The notes under the pieces are model-generated. The model did no database searches. It saw only the letters and a list, made by a program, of their open reading frames with translations, and was not told where the DNA came from. This document shows positions 11,098 through 21,930 of a stretch of DNA of 64,000 nt, one piece after another; position 1 is the first letter of the stretch; each line of letters starts with the position of its first letter. Position numbers and translations under genes: made by a program. Source of the stretch: Elephas maximus indicus (taxonomy: Eukaryota > Chordata > Mammalia > Proboscidea > Elephantidae). The stretch is taken from positions 28,450,001 through 28,514,000 of the forward strand of contig NC_064841.1 of the NCBI RefSeq assembly GCF_024166365.1, written 5' to 3'.

Positions 11098-11263
11098 CAG
11101 AGCCCTGGTAGCGAGGTGGTTAAGAGCTCAGGCTGCTAACCAAAAGGTCAGCAGTTCAAATCCACCAGCCGCTCCTTGGAAACCCTATGGGGCAGTTCTA
11201 CTCTGTCCTATAGGGTCACTATGAGTTGTAATCTACTTGACGGCCCGTACAACAACTACAATA
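11098..11263 (+). repeat. AfroSINE, short subfamily
   Basis: 'agagccctggtagcgaggtg' head, 'ggctgctaaccaaaaggtca' and 'ggggcagttctactctgtcc' core, 'acaacaactacaa' tail. Confidence 0.92.
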
Positions 11264-12412
11264 AGTATATGTGTGTGCTGGTGTATAACAAACATGTATG
11301 TTTGAGTGTGAGTGCGTGTGTGCCTACCAAACCTTTCCATTATAAAGGCACTGTTTCCCTTTGAAATTAACAAGTAATCTGTGAGAGGCTACTTTTGAGT
11401 CCAGATGAATATCTTGTTCCCCAACTACATTTCATCCATTAGATTTTGTATCCATTGATGAGTCTTGCTTAAATAATTATTACATTTTTTGTTGCAAATG
11501 AATTGTTTGTATTGTTTAAAATAAACTTTGTTGAAGTACACTGAATTATTTTAAAAACCCTGTTTTTCTTCCATAGCAGGTTTAGAAGGCTGAATGATCT
11601 ACATAATGGCTTCCTTTCTCTTTAACTTGGCCTGTGTAGACAAAAATAAAGAGGATTACTTCACACTTGCTCATTTTCTCCATGACCAAACTGAATACAG
11701 CTGGCATCTCATGTTTCCTCTTAGGCTATCTGTCACTTCTGGAAAAAAAAAAAAAATTTTATAACATATTAGCCAATAAGACAAGTAAATTATACTTTTG
11801 ATTTTGGCATCTGCATCAGCAGTATTGATTAGTAAAATCTATGAGAATAAAATTGTATTAGTCTAGCCTCTATTCTTCTGCACTTGACAGTTGCTTTTTC
11901 TGAAGTTTCTGCCAAAGACTTGTTTAATGATATTACCCACAAGTAGTATTTTTCTGAATGTGACATTCAAAATCTGTCTCCATATAATAAGTTAGAAAAT
12001 TTCAAAATACTGCATTTTTTACTCTGGATTTTGATATTAAATACTGAGATTCTTTGAAAATAACCTAGGCTGTTTTGAGTACAAATAACTAGCACAACAT
12101 AATTTTATCTCAGTTTAAATTGTATTCTCTAAAATAATTTTTCAAGAAAATCACCATGTACATGAAAGAATTTTATAGTTTGGTCAAATGATAAGGTTTA
12201 TGTTTCATCACTCTATTAAAAATTTAGCTGAAAAGTATCAAGGTAACTCTTTGCTTGAAAGAATAAGACTTAAATCTCAGGCTGTTTTCTATTTCAAAGA
12301 ATTACCTTTGAAGCAGTATGGAAACTACTAGATTGTAGAAAGAGGCAGCTGAATTAGAGAGAAAGGTTATGATCTCTTTTCCTTCTTAAAATCCTACATT
12401 GATGTTTGGATG
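11264..12412. other. Unique AT-rich sequence, no gene seen
   Basis: About 1.1 kb without a recognised repeat or credible exon; only short frames with no domain. Confidence 0.5.
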
Positions 12413-12497
12413 GTTGGAGTGCAGTTCTACTCTGAAACACATGGAGTCACCATGAGTTGGAATTGACTAGATGGCAACTTTTTTTTTTTTTTTTTGA
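12413..12497 (+). repeat. 5'-truncated AfroSINE 3' half
   Basis: 'gtgcagttctactctgaaac' to 'gaattgactagatggcaac' followed by a long T-run. The tRNA-like head is missing. Confidence 0.8.
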
Positions 12498-12600
12498 TGA
12501 TTGGACAACCTTGTGAATATATTAAGAACTATTAATTGTACACTTTAAAAAGATGAATTTTATGTTATATGAATTATATTTCAATAAAGAAAAGTGGGGA
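12498..12600 (+). repeat. L1M 3' terminal fragment
   Basis: 'aattgtacactttaaaaaga' and 'tgaattatatttcaataaag', the standard end of old L1 elements. Confidence 0.75.
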
Positions 12601-12790
12601 AAAATCCTATATCGTTTAGGTCACTGATGCTTGTGTATTTACAAAAATGCATGTAATTTGCCACCATGTAATTCATTCATTCAAAAATATGCATTAAGCC
12701 CATACTATGAGACAGACATTGTAGGCATTGAGAATACAAGATTACCTATCCTCCCAAATATGAAGAAGTACAGATATATCCTGTAAATGT

Positions 12791-13541
12791 AGTTGTTAGT
12801 TGCCATTAAGTCAGCTCCAGCTCGGCTCCCACTGGGCTCCAACTCATGGTGACCTTTTGTATAGCAGAATAAAACACTGTCCAGTCCTGAACCATCTCCA
12901 TGATCTTTGATATATTTGAGCCCATTGTTGCAGCTATTATGTCAATCCATCTCATTGAAGTTTTCTCCCTTTTGTGCTGACCCTTTACTTTACCAAGTAT
13001 GATGTTCTTTTCTAGAGACTGGTCTTTCCTGATGATGTCTCCAAAGTAAGCAAGCCAAAGTCTCCCATCCTTGCCTCCAAGGAATATTCGGTTGTATTTT
13101 TCCTAAGATTGATTTGTTCATTCTTCTAGCAGTCCATGATATATTTAATATTCTTCACCAATACCACAATTCAAATGCATCATTCTTCTGTCTTCTTTTT
13201 GCATTGTCCAGCTTTCACATGCATGTGAGGCGATTGAAAAGACCAAGGCTTAGGTCAGGCACACCTTAGTCATCAAAGTGACATCTTTGCTTTTTAACAC
13301 TAAAAAGAGGTCTTTTGCAGCAGATTGACTCGATGTAATAAGTCATCTGACTCCTTGACTGCTGCTCCCATAGGTGCTGATTGTTGATCCAAGTAAATAA
13401 AATCCTTGACAACTTCCGTTTCTTCACTATCATGACGTTGTTTGTTGGTCCAGTTGTGAAGGTTTTTGTTTCCTTTAAGTTCAGGTATAATCTATACTGA
13501 AGGCTGTAGTCTTTGACCTTCATCAGTAAGTGCTTCAAATA
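12791..13541 (-). repeat. BovB-like RTE LINE, 3' part (reverse)
   Basis: Reverse complement of the RTE copy at 54769-55586. The minus-strand frame 13266-13538 reads 'KHLLMKVKDYSLQYRLYLNL', matching 'KHLLMKIKDYSLQYVLHLNI' of the other copy, i.e. the RT/C-terminal region of a BovB-type protein. The element's 3' end (12791-12850) reads 'gttgttagttgccattaagt', the same end as the AfroSINE tail. Stops and frameshifts make it non-functional. Confidence 0.85.
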
Positions 13542-13584
13542 GTATAAACATAGTAGGCATTTAAGAAATCTTAACTCATGTTCA

Positions 13585-14070
13585 ACAAATTAGGCTTTTG
13601 TCCCCACTGTTCCACTGAAACTGTCCTTGTTACCAATGACCTCCATGTTGCCAAATGTAATGATCAGCTCACAGTTTTCCTCAACTCAAACTGTCTATAG
13701 CATTTGACTTAGTTTATCCTTCCTTCCTTCCTTCCTCCCTCCCTCCCTCCCTCCCTTCCTTCCTTCCTTCCAGCACTTTCTTCTATTGATTACGGGACAC
13801 CGCTCCTCTGTTCTGCTTCTCAATTGTTGCTTTTTTTCAGTCTTTGCTGAATCTTCCCATTACTCCTGATCTCTAAATGTGGAGATATTCAAAACTCTCT
13901 GCCCTCGGTCTTCTTTTCTTCTCTATTTATACTTACTTCCAGAGTAATTTTTATTTAATCCTATGGCTTTAGCCACCACTGGCAACTTCCAAATTTGTAT
14001 CCTCTGCCCCACTTCTCCTCTGATCTCCAGAATCAAATATCAAGTACCTGTTTGACAACCCCACTTACAA
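13585..14070 (+). repeat. L2 LINE ORF2 fragment
   Basis: 'accaatgacctccatgttgc' and 'tcttctctatttatacttac' followed by '..atggctttagccacc' match L2 ORF2 order (recalled consensus). Interrupted by the pyrimidine tract at 13718-13771. Confidence 0.7.
13718..13771. repeat. Pyrimidine microsatellite (TTCC)n/(CCCT)n
   Basis: About 54 bp of TTCC repeats passing into CCTC repeats and back to TTCC, a compound simple repeat. Confidence 0.95.
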
Positions 14071-14087
14071 TACAATCCACATACCAC

Positions 14088-14565
14088 TCTACCCCTTTCA
14101 CTCTTAGAATCTGAGATTTGCATGAGTAGGTTTATTGGGGAGTGTGTTTGGGACCAACATCTATGATGGATGAGGATGAGGGGAGCAGGACTGAGAAGAG
14201 GGAGAAGTTGAACGGTGATGCAGTTACAGCAGAGGCCTCAGTGACCCTACGGGGAGCTCTGGAGCTGGGATGGACCCTCAGAATTGTTCTTAGTCGAGGC
14301 AAAGGAGCTCTGTACCACTGTATGAGCCTATTAGTGCATACAGACTCCCCCAACAAGGGCCATGACCTTGGGCAAGGCAGCTTCCTTCTATCAAAGGCAA
14401 TTCCTGGAGAATGACTGAGCTGGGAGCCCTTAGCAGCCAACATTCCTGGCAGCTGGAGAAATGAGTGCCTTGTCCTGAAGGGGGATCTGAGTGGCACACC
14501 ACAACACAGCTTCTATTACAACCACCCAATAAAGGTAGCATCTCATAGTCATACCCCTCTCATAC
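14088..14565. other. Unclassified sequence, probably an old interspersed repeat
   Basis: GC-richer than its surroundings with overlapping short frames on both strands (14132-14541), none with a recognisable domain. The style resembles an interspersed repeat, but no family was identified. Confidence 0.35.
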
Positions 14566-14727
14566 TCATTGTTTTCCAACCCTTACAAAGGTTTCTTTTT
14601 CTTAAAGCATATGCTATATATTTTACCTACTATTCCCTACTGGACTATAACACAATGAGAGCAGAAACTTTCTCTTTCATCTTTTGATCCTATATCCTTA
14701 GCATCTAGAAACAGTACCTGAAATATA

Positions 14728-14932
14728 AAAACCCAACCCATTAGCATCGAGTTGATTCCAACTCATAGCGGCCCTATAGGACAGACTAGAACTGCCCCAT
14801 AGAGTATCCAAGGAGCGTCTGATGGATTTGAACCTGCCCCATAGAGTTTCCAAGGAGCGTCTGATGGATTTGAACCACCCACCTTGTGGTCAGCAGCCAT
14901 AGCTCTTAACCACTACGCCACCAGGGTTTCCA
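14728..14932 (-). repeat. AfroSINE with internal 42-bp tandem duplication
   Basis: Short-subfamily SINE flanked by perfect 12-bp 'acctgaaatata' (14716-14727, 14933-14944). The block from 'ctgccccatagag' to 'gatttgaac' occurs twice, at 14792-14833 and 14834-14875, with one mismatch. Confidence 0.95.
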
Positions 14933-14944
14933 ACCTGAAATATA

Positions 14945-16112
14945 GTAGATAACAAATATTAGTCAATGAGTAAATAAATGCATCACACACTTACTATAAG
15001 TCAGGTACTATGCTATATTCTGTGAATACAGAAGTGAAAAAGACATACTTAGTCACTACCTTCATGGAGCTTACAATCTAGTAGAAACTATATGCATATA
15101 TATTACATGTATGTAAAATATATATGTATATACTATATTTTAAAAAGTATAATTACAGCCAAACTCTATATCTAATATTTTACTAACTAGGAAATGCTAG
15201 ATTCGTCATGTCTGATAGTCTGTCTTTTTGCTGAATGACAATGCCAGACAATGTCAAAAGACTACAAAAACAGTGGAGGCTATAGTTAGAGTTGTTTATT
15301 GTTCCTGCTAATTTTTAGACACATGGGACATGTGTCTTTTGCCCATTTTAGTAGGGAAGAATGAGTGATGAAATAAGAGAGACTAACTCAGAGAAAATGA
15401 ACACTTACTTAACTGGCATTTTTATTAACCAACATCCTGTTCTCTAAAATGCTGGAGAGCAAGGCTATAATTGTATATAAATAGAGAAGGGATAAACATT
15501 TTATAATGAATGGATAATTTATAGTTACTTTAAACATGCAAACATAATTTTTCCATTACTCGACTGTCATTGACAGTTAAAATGTAATAAGGACTACGAA
15601 ATAACTCTTCGACTTTTATGTCATTGTCATGGAATCAGAGTCATCTTTTGAAAAGCAGCCTACCTGCCTAAAAGCTATGTTTTCTGTTTTCTATAGCACA
15701 TTTTCTTCCCTTGAGCAGCCAACTAAATCATTTTGCTTTATGAAGCCTCAGCAAGACGAAGTGCTTTCCTCCTTTGTTATTTCTTTAAAAATGTGAAATC
15801 CTCTCATTCTTTGTTTTCTTTGTGGTAGTGAACAGTTCTGAGAAAGATCATGTAAAATCTGTGACAACCAAAGTTTCAATTCTTAGTTTATCAGAAATGA
15901 AATACTTCAAATTTCTAGAATAATTTGCATGGGAAATCTCAAGTTACTCTCTATCTATTTGCTAGTTCCTTTGCTTCCTTGCACCATTATTATTGCAATG
16001 CATGAAACCTATCTGCTGTGTTCCACTTAATCCTAGGAGCAACAACAGTTCTGACAAGGTTCCAGAATTTCTTCCTTAAAAGTAAAAATAAATAAGTAAA
16101 CAAAACAAAGTT
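14945..16112. other. Mostly unique sequence, no gene seen
   Basis: AT-rich, with a TA-rich patch near 15095-15140. The first ~120 bases ('aggtactatgctatattctg') resemble an ancient mammalian-wide repeat. No exon recognised. Confidence 0.45.
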
Positions 16113-16120
16113 AGATTTTT

Positions 16121-16227
16121 AAAAAAATTTTATTGTGCTTTAGGTGAAAGTTTACAGTGCAAATTAATTTTCTCATTCAAAAATTTATACACAGATCATT
16201 TTGTGACACTGGTTGCAATCCCCGCAT
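16121..16227 (-). repeat. Young-type L1 3' end, very short
   Basis: 'attgtgctttaggtgaaag' after a T-rich start, matching the insertions at 7989 and 27540. Flanks 'ttagattttt' / 'ctagattttt' suggest a short target duplication. Confidence 0.75.
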
Positions 16228-16232
16228 TGGCT

Positions 16233-17359
16233 AGATTTTTTTTTTAAAGCTCATGGGTTAATAAAGCCATTAGGTCTCACTGTTCTTCACTTCAGACAGC
16301 TTGACATGGTCTTCTCTTAAAACAGATTTTAGATATCAGAAGGATACCTCAACTGTCAATTTTTATATTAATTTCCTGACATGTCACCTCTATTCCTGGA
16401 CATTCTTTAGAAAAGATAGATGACCACTAGTCATGCAGGTCCAACTCAATTATATCATTGCTGTGACCACTAACGAGAAGACGGCAAGGGCCTTAGGTCA
16501 GGTCTTTCAGGGCACAAGAGATATTAGAATTCCATTTTTGGGTAATTAATTAGCCTCCTTGTTGATAATTGATTAATTAAATCATCCCTTTACAATTACA
16601 GGTGATACCAGAGTACCTCTAGGCACAAAAGGGCTGCTGCAACCCCTCCATTTAGAGCCAACAGTATTTAGTAAAAACTGTTGAAGAACCATGATGAGTG
16701 AGTGCTAAAGTGCCACAGAATTTTATCAAAGGAAGTGACAGGAAATTGTCTTTTACCATGAACCCAAAGGAATTGTCAAGTGTGGCAGCAGCAGCATTAA
16801 CTTGCCCAACATGTCATACACCAACCATTACTACTGTCTCTGCCTCGCTCTACCCATATCTCTTTCTCTCTTCCGTTCATTGCTCACCATCTTGTCCTTC
16901 ATCTGCTTTCATTGAGCCTCTCTGAGTTCATCTTTTATTCTTCCTTGTTTTGTATCTGTTTCTTCCTTTCCTTATCCCTAGTTGCTCACATAAACTGACC
17001 AGAAAATGGATTTCGAGTGTATATTTTATGGTTCCTAGTATTTTTCCTATGAAAAATTTCCTTTCCTGTTAACACTTCTACAGACAGGAGTGTAATGTTC
17101 TTTGAATTCCCTTCACTGAAAATTTAATTTAAATGCTTTTCAATTACACGCAGATTTTGATTTTTATGTAGAGTTGTAGCTCAAGTTCAAAGACGATTAC
17201 TTACTCCAGGCTTGGTTAATGCCTTCTCTAAGAATAAAGCCCTGCACATAGTAGATGTTTAATAAATGGTTGTTGAATGAACGTTCACTAAACATATACT
17301 CAATTCTTACTAGGGCTCATAATAGGTGTTCTTGTAGCCTGCACCATCTCCCAAACACA
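16233..17359. other. Unique sequence, no gene recognised
   Basis: The frame at 16698-16925 is Ser/Pro/Thr-rich and low complexity. The segment near 17225-17282 ('ctgcacatagtagatgttta') looks like an L2/MIR-type tail. Confidence 0.45.
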
Positions 17360-17563
17360 TTAAAAACCCATTGCCGTCGACTTAATTCCGACACACAGCA
17401 ATCCTATTTTACAGAGTAGAGCTGCCCCATAGGGTTTCCAAGGCTATAATCTTTTACGGAAGGAGACTGCTACGTCTTTCTCCTGCAGAGTGGCTGGTGG
17501 GTTTTGAATTGCCGGTCTTTCGGTTAGCAGCCCAGCACTTAACTACTGTGCCACCAGGGCTCC
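17360..17563 (-). repeat. AfroSINE, long subfamily
   Basis: 'aacccattgccgtcgactta' tail, 'cagagtagagctgcccc' core, 'ggctataatcttttacgga' block and 'tgtgccaccagggctcc' head. Confidence 0.9.
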
Positions 17564-17717
17564 TTTCAGGCACAGATAGGCGTTCATTAAGACATTATTC
17601 TTCAAAGGCTGCTGCTTATGTTTTTGCCCATCTGGATACCAGGATCTTTATAGTAATACTCAGGTAGAGTCCACCTGCATGAGATTTCTATGTATAACAA
17701 TACCTAGAGGGATCCTT

Positions 17718-18425
17718 TCTTTCTTTATTATTGTACCTTAGATGAAGGTTTACAGAACAAACTAGTTTCTCATCGAACAGTTAGTACACACATTGTTCTA
17801 TGGCATTGGTTAACAACTCCACGACATGTCAAGACTCCCTTCTTAACCCTGGGTTCCCTGTTACCAGCTTTCCTGTTCCCTCCTGCCTTCCAGTCCCTGC
17901 CCTAGGGATGGTGTGCCCCTTTAGTCTTGTTTCGTTCCATGGGCCTGTTCAGTCTTTGGCAGAAGGGTGGACCTCAGGAGTGACCTCATTACTGAGCTGA
18001 AGGGGTGTCTGGGGACCATACTCTCAGGGTTTCTCCAGTCTCTGACAGGCCAGTAACTCTGGTCTTTTCTTTTTGAGTTAGAATTTTTTTCTACATTTTT
18101 CTCCAGCTCTGTCTGGGACCCTCTATTGTGATCCCTGTCAGAGCAGTCAGTGGTGGTAACCAGGCACCATTTCATTGTACTGGACTCAGTCTGGTGGAGG
18201 CTGTGGTAGATGTGGTCCACTTGTCCTTCGAACTAATCTTTCCCTTGTGTCTTTAGTTGTCTTCATTATTCCTTGCTCCTGAAGGGGCGAGCCAGTGGAG
18301 TATCCTAGATGGCCGCTCATAGGCTATTAAGACCCCAGATGCTACTCACCAAAGCAGAACATAGAACATATTCTTTATAAACTGTGTTTATGCCAACTGA
18401 GCTACATATTCCCTGAGATTGTGGT
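17718..18425 (-). repeat. L1 3' UTR insertion, ~0.7 kb
   Basis: Reverse L1 end: 'attgtaccttagatgaagg' at the 3' end, then 'ccctgtcagagcagtcagtg' and 'ttaagaccccagatgctact'. Imperfect target copies at about 17703-17717 and 18426-18440. Homologous to 20152-21140 and 26720-27555. 5'-truncated, no ORF. Confidence 0.82.
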
Positions 18426-18509
18426 CCTAGAGAGGTTCTTGAATCAGAGATCTTATGGAGAACTATACATACTTTACCTTATATACTTGTGCGAACTTTG
18501 AAAACCATG

Positions 18510-18665
18510 CTTCTCAAACTGTAGTGTGCCCAGATTCATTCACCTGGGGACCTTGTTAAAATGCAGATTTGGGATTAGGGTGTCTGAAGCAGGGTTTGAG
18601 AGGCTGCATTTCCAGCAAGCTCCCTGGTGATGCTGGTGTGGCTGGTGCCCAAATCACACATTCAG
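18510..18665 (+). repeat. MER5A-like hAT-Charlie MITE
   Basis: 'cacctggggaccttgttaaa' and 'atttccagcaagctccctgg' with 'gatgctggtgtggctggt' are characteristic of MER5-type elements. Confidence 0.75.
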
Positions 18666-19084
18666 TAGCAAGAGTCTAAAGGAAATAGGATTTTGTAACA
18701 AAACTTTTGTTATCACCTTGCAGTTACCTCTCATTAAGGAACTGTTGATAAGCCTCAGCTAGTGGGGGTCTGGTCTGTGTCCTCTCCTGTCACCTGTCCC
18801 ATCCTGGGACGTCTGTGTTTCCTGGGGGATTTTGTTACTGATGACATAGAGTCCTTAATAGTGAGTTGTTAACCCTGGGAACAGCTGCTGGGTGCTAATT
18901 TGTGCACCATTTGGGTGTTGGTCTGGCAACTGCTTTCTTCAGCTTCCATTTTGTTTTGATAGGGAGGTAGATGGGGGATGGACAAGAAAACTTATTTCTT
19001 ATTTTACATGAGCTTCCCAATACCGTAACATTTTTGCTGTGGCATCAGCGGTGCTTTGGGACATTGCCCCCAAATAGTGTAGGC

Positions 19085-19290
19085 CTCACATATATTATCT
19101 CCTTGAATTCTCACAGCAACCCTGTGAGATAGGTAGTATTAATATGATAATTTCCATCTTATGAATGGGAAAGCTGAGATTCAAAGTGGTTCAATAAGCC
19201 CTTTAAGGTCACAAAGGTAGTAAAGGGCAGAACTGGGGTGCACATCCTCACCTTGTAACTCCATGCTTTCTATCATACCTTGCTGTGAAT
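19085..19290 (-). repeat. MIR SINE
   Basis: Reverse MIR core: 'caaccctgtgagataggtag', 'atgaatgggaaagctgagat', 'aaggtcacaaaggtagtaaa'. Confidence 0.85.
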
Positions 19291-19347
19291 AAATTATGGT
19301 AGTAGGAAGATGGACTATTCATCTTTTGGAGATCTCTGTAGGTCCCT

Positions 19348-19577
19348 AAAAAAACCAGGCTTGTTGCCGTCAAGTCAATTCCAACTTATGGCGACCCTGC
19401 GTGTTACCGAGCAGAACTGCTCCACAGGGTTTTCTTGGCTGTAATCTTTATGGAAGCAGATTGCCAGGCCTTTTTTCCACAGCACCACTGGGTGGGTCCA
19501 AATCACCAGCCTTTAGGTATCAAGATTCCTGGGTGGCACAAACGAGAGCAAATTGTTTGTGCCACCCAGGGATCTTA
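19348..19577 (-). repeat. AfroSINE with a hairpin-forming inverted copy in its head
   Basis: Normal from the tail (19349) through 'gattgccaggcc' to 'cagcctttaggt'. The expected 'tagcagctgag' is then replaced by an inverted copy of the element's own 5' end. Arms are 19522-19543 and 19555-19576 (21 of 22 pair) with an 11-nt loop. Confidence 0.88.
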
Positions 19578-20082
19578 ACACCTTCTAGTTTAAGATAGAC
19601 ATTTTGGGTTAATTCATGTATTTTGGGTAAATATTCAGTGTTTCTGGATACCCTCCCTCCCAAGGTCTTGTTGCCAACATGGCATCTAGGAATAAATTCA
19701 ATCTTAATGTCCCTGGAGCTGGGAGGAGAGAGGAGGTGCTAGTCCTTGAGCCACCTGTAAGCTGTCAGATTAAAATAGGCCCTCAGCTTTCGGGTTGATG
19801 CTTCTTGTCTCAAGCATCCATCTGAAAGCTTCCTTTCCTTCTCTTATCATCTCCTCTGCAAACAGCTCTTACTTCCTCTTTCTCTTTGGGTAGGCATGAA
19901 CTTCCCGTATGTCATATCCTGAGTTTTCCTTCCCATGGCTCACGTTAAAGCTCTATGGATTGAATCTACTGGGCCTGGATTTCAAGACTAGTCTTGGTAT
20001 GAATTAAAGACAGATAAATAAATAAATAGGGAGACAGGTAGAGAGATTTGCTAGTCCAAACCGAGCCATGACTTTATTGTTT
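19578..20082. other. Unique sequence, no gene seen
   Basis: No recognised repeat or exon; short (AAAT)n-like run near 20010-20025. Confidence 0.45.
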
Positions 20083-21365
20083 ATATTAGTTATCTATTAC
20101 TGCATAAGAAATTGCCCTAAAATTTAGCAGCTTAAAACAACAAAACTTTTTTTAAGTTTTACTTTAGATGAAGGTTTACAGAACAAACTAGGTTCTTATT
20201 AAACAGTTAGTACACATATTGTTTTATGGCATTGGTTAACAATCCCACAACATGTCAACACTCTCCCTTCCCAACTTGGGTTCCCTATTACCAGCTTTCC
20301 TGTCTCCCCCTGCTTTCTAGTCCTTGCCCCTGGGCTGAGATGCCCCTTTAGTCTCATTTTGTTTTATGGGCCTGTCTAATCTTTGGCTGAAGGGTGAACC
20401 TCAGGAGTGACTTCATTACTGAGTTAAAGGGGTGTCCAGCGGCTATACTCTCTGGGTTTCTCCAGTCTCTGTCAGGCCAGTAAGTCTGGTCTTTTTTTTG
20501 TGAGTTAGAATTTTGTTATACATTTATCTCTAGCTCTGTCTGGGACCTTCTGTTGTGATCCCTGTCAGAGCAGTCAGTGGTAGTGGCAGGGCACCATCTA
20601 GTTATACTTCACTCAGTCTGATGCAGGCCGTGGTAGTTGTGGTCCATTAGTCATTTGCACTAATCCTTCCCTTGTCTGTTTAGTTTTCTTCATTTTCCCT
20701 TGTCCTGAAAGTGTGAGGCCAGTGGAGTATCTCAAGGCCCTTAAGACCCCAGGCAGTACTCACCAAAGTAGAAAGTAGAACATTTCCTTTATGAATTATG
20801 TTATGCCAATTGAGCTAGCTGTTCCCGGAGACCATGGTCCCCACAGCCTTCAGCCCAGCAATTTGGTCCCTCAGAAACTTTGGATGTATCTATGGAGCTT
20901 CCAGGACCTTGCCTTGTACAAGTTGTGCTGGCTTTCCCAGTATTGTGTACTGTCTTGACCTTCATCAAAGTTACCACTTATTTATCGTCTATTTTGTGTT
21001 TTTCCATCCCACCCTTCCCCTCCTTCATAACTATTACAGATTGTTTCTTTTGTGTGTAAACCTTTTCATGAATTTTTATAGTAGTGGAAGTAGTGGTGGA
21101 AGATCGATCTATTTCCATGTGACTATTTTTTTTTTTTATTGGCAGGAGTCAGTTCTCGACATGTGGACCTTTTCATAGGGCCTCCTCCAGAGTAAGTAAT
21201 CCAAGACAGAGACAGCAACCAAGACAGAGCTGCAATCTTTATAACCCAATCTCAGAGGTAAAATACTGTCACTTCTGCCATATTCTATCAGTCACAGAGA
21301 CAAACCCTTGTATAAGGTGGGAGGGAATTATACACAAGTGTGAATACCAAGAGATGACTATCACT
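20083..21365 (-). mobile_element. MLT1-type LTR split by an L1 insertion
   Basis: Two blocks, 20083-20151 ('tagttatctattactgcata', 'gcagcttaaaacaacaaaac') and 21141-21365 ('gtaagtaatccaagacagag', 'acttctgccatattctatca'), are the two ends of one reverse-oriented MLT1-style LTR. Confidence 0.65.
20152..21140 (-). repeat. L1 3' UTR insertion, ~1 kb
   Basis: T-rich start, 'ttactttagatgaaggttta', 'ccctgtcagagcagtcagtg' and 'cttaagaccccaggcagtac', closely parallel to 17718-18425 but longer towards the L1 5' side. The frame 20834-21178 is not a gene. Confidence 0.82.
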
Positions 21366-21374
21366 TTTTTCTTT

Positions 21375-21558
21375 CAGTGTTTCTCAATGGGAACAGCGTT
21401 GACATTTGAGGTGGGACAATTCTTTGTTGGGCAGGATTGTCCTGGACATTGTTGGACATTTAATGCTCTATAACTGCACCCACTAAATGCCAACTGTGGC
21501 AATCACTGTGGCAATCAAAAGTGCCTCCAACATTTCCAAATGCCCAACTAGATGGACA
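21375..21558 (+). repeat. MER20-like hAT-Charlie MITE
   Basis: Starts 'cagtgtttctcaatgggaac', then 'acaattctttgttgggcagg' and 'ctccaacatttccaaatgcc', the MER20 pattern. Confidence 0.85.
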
Positions 21559-21744
21559 GTATTCACCTCTTGTTGACAACCTATCTGGTAGATGAGTTGG
21601 GAAGACCTGGACTTTGGGAGTTAATCTGAATGAAAAATATATCTGCTTATTTTCAAATGTATTACAACTTGCACTGGCATCTCTTCATAAGCCTTAAATT
21701 ACCTAGGGAATTGACAGTCCTGATATTAACAGTATCATGATATT

Positions 21745-21930
21745 GAGGAGCTAGTTTGGTATAAAGAAAGAGCACTGAACTTGGAGTCAGAAAATCTATT
21801 TAGTCTGGCATCTACCATTTGCTAGTCAAGGGCCTAGAGCCAGTTATTAAACTCTTCTGAGCCTTGTCTATGACTGGGTGACAGTACTACTTACCTCACA
21901 AGGTGAGAACTAATGAGGCACCCTTGAACC
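21745..21930 (+). repeat. MIR SINE
   Basis: 'agagcactgaacttggagtc' then 'ccatttgctagtcaagggcc' and 'actacttacctcacaaggtg', standard MIR order. Confidence 0.8.

Noticed and set aside
14132-14541. Overlapping frames of 83-121 residues on both strands
   Set aside because: Both strands open in a GC-richer probable repeat; no domain seen.
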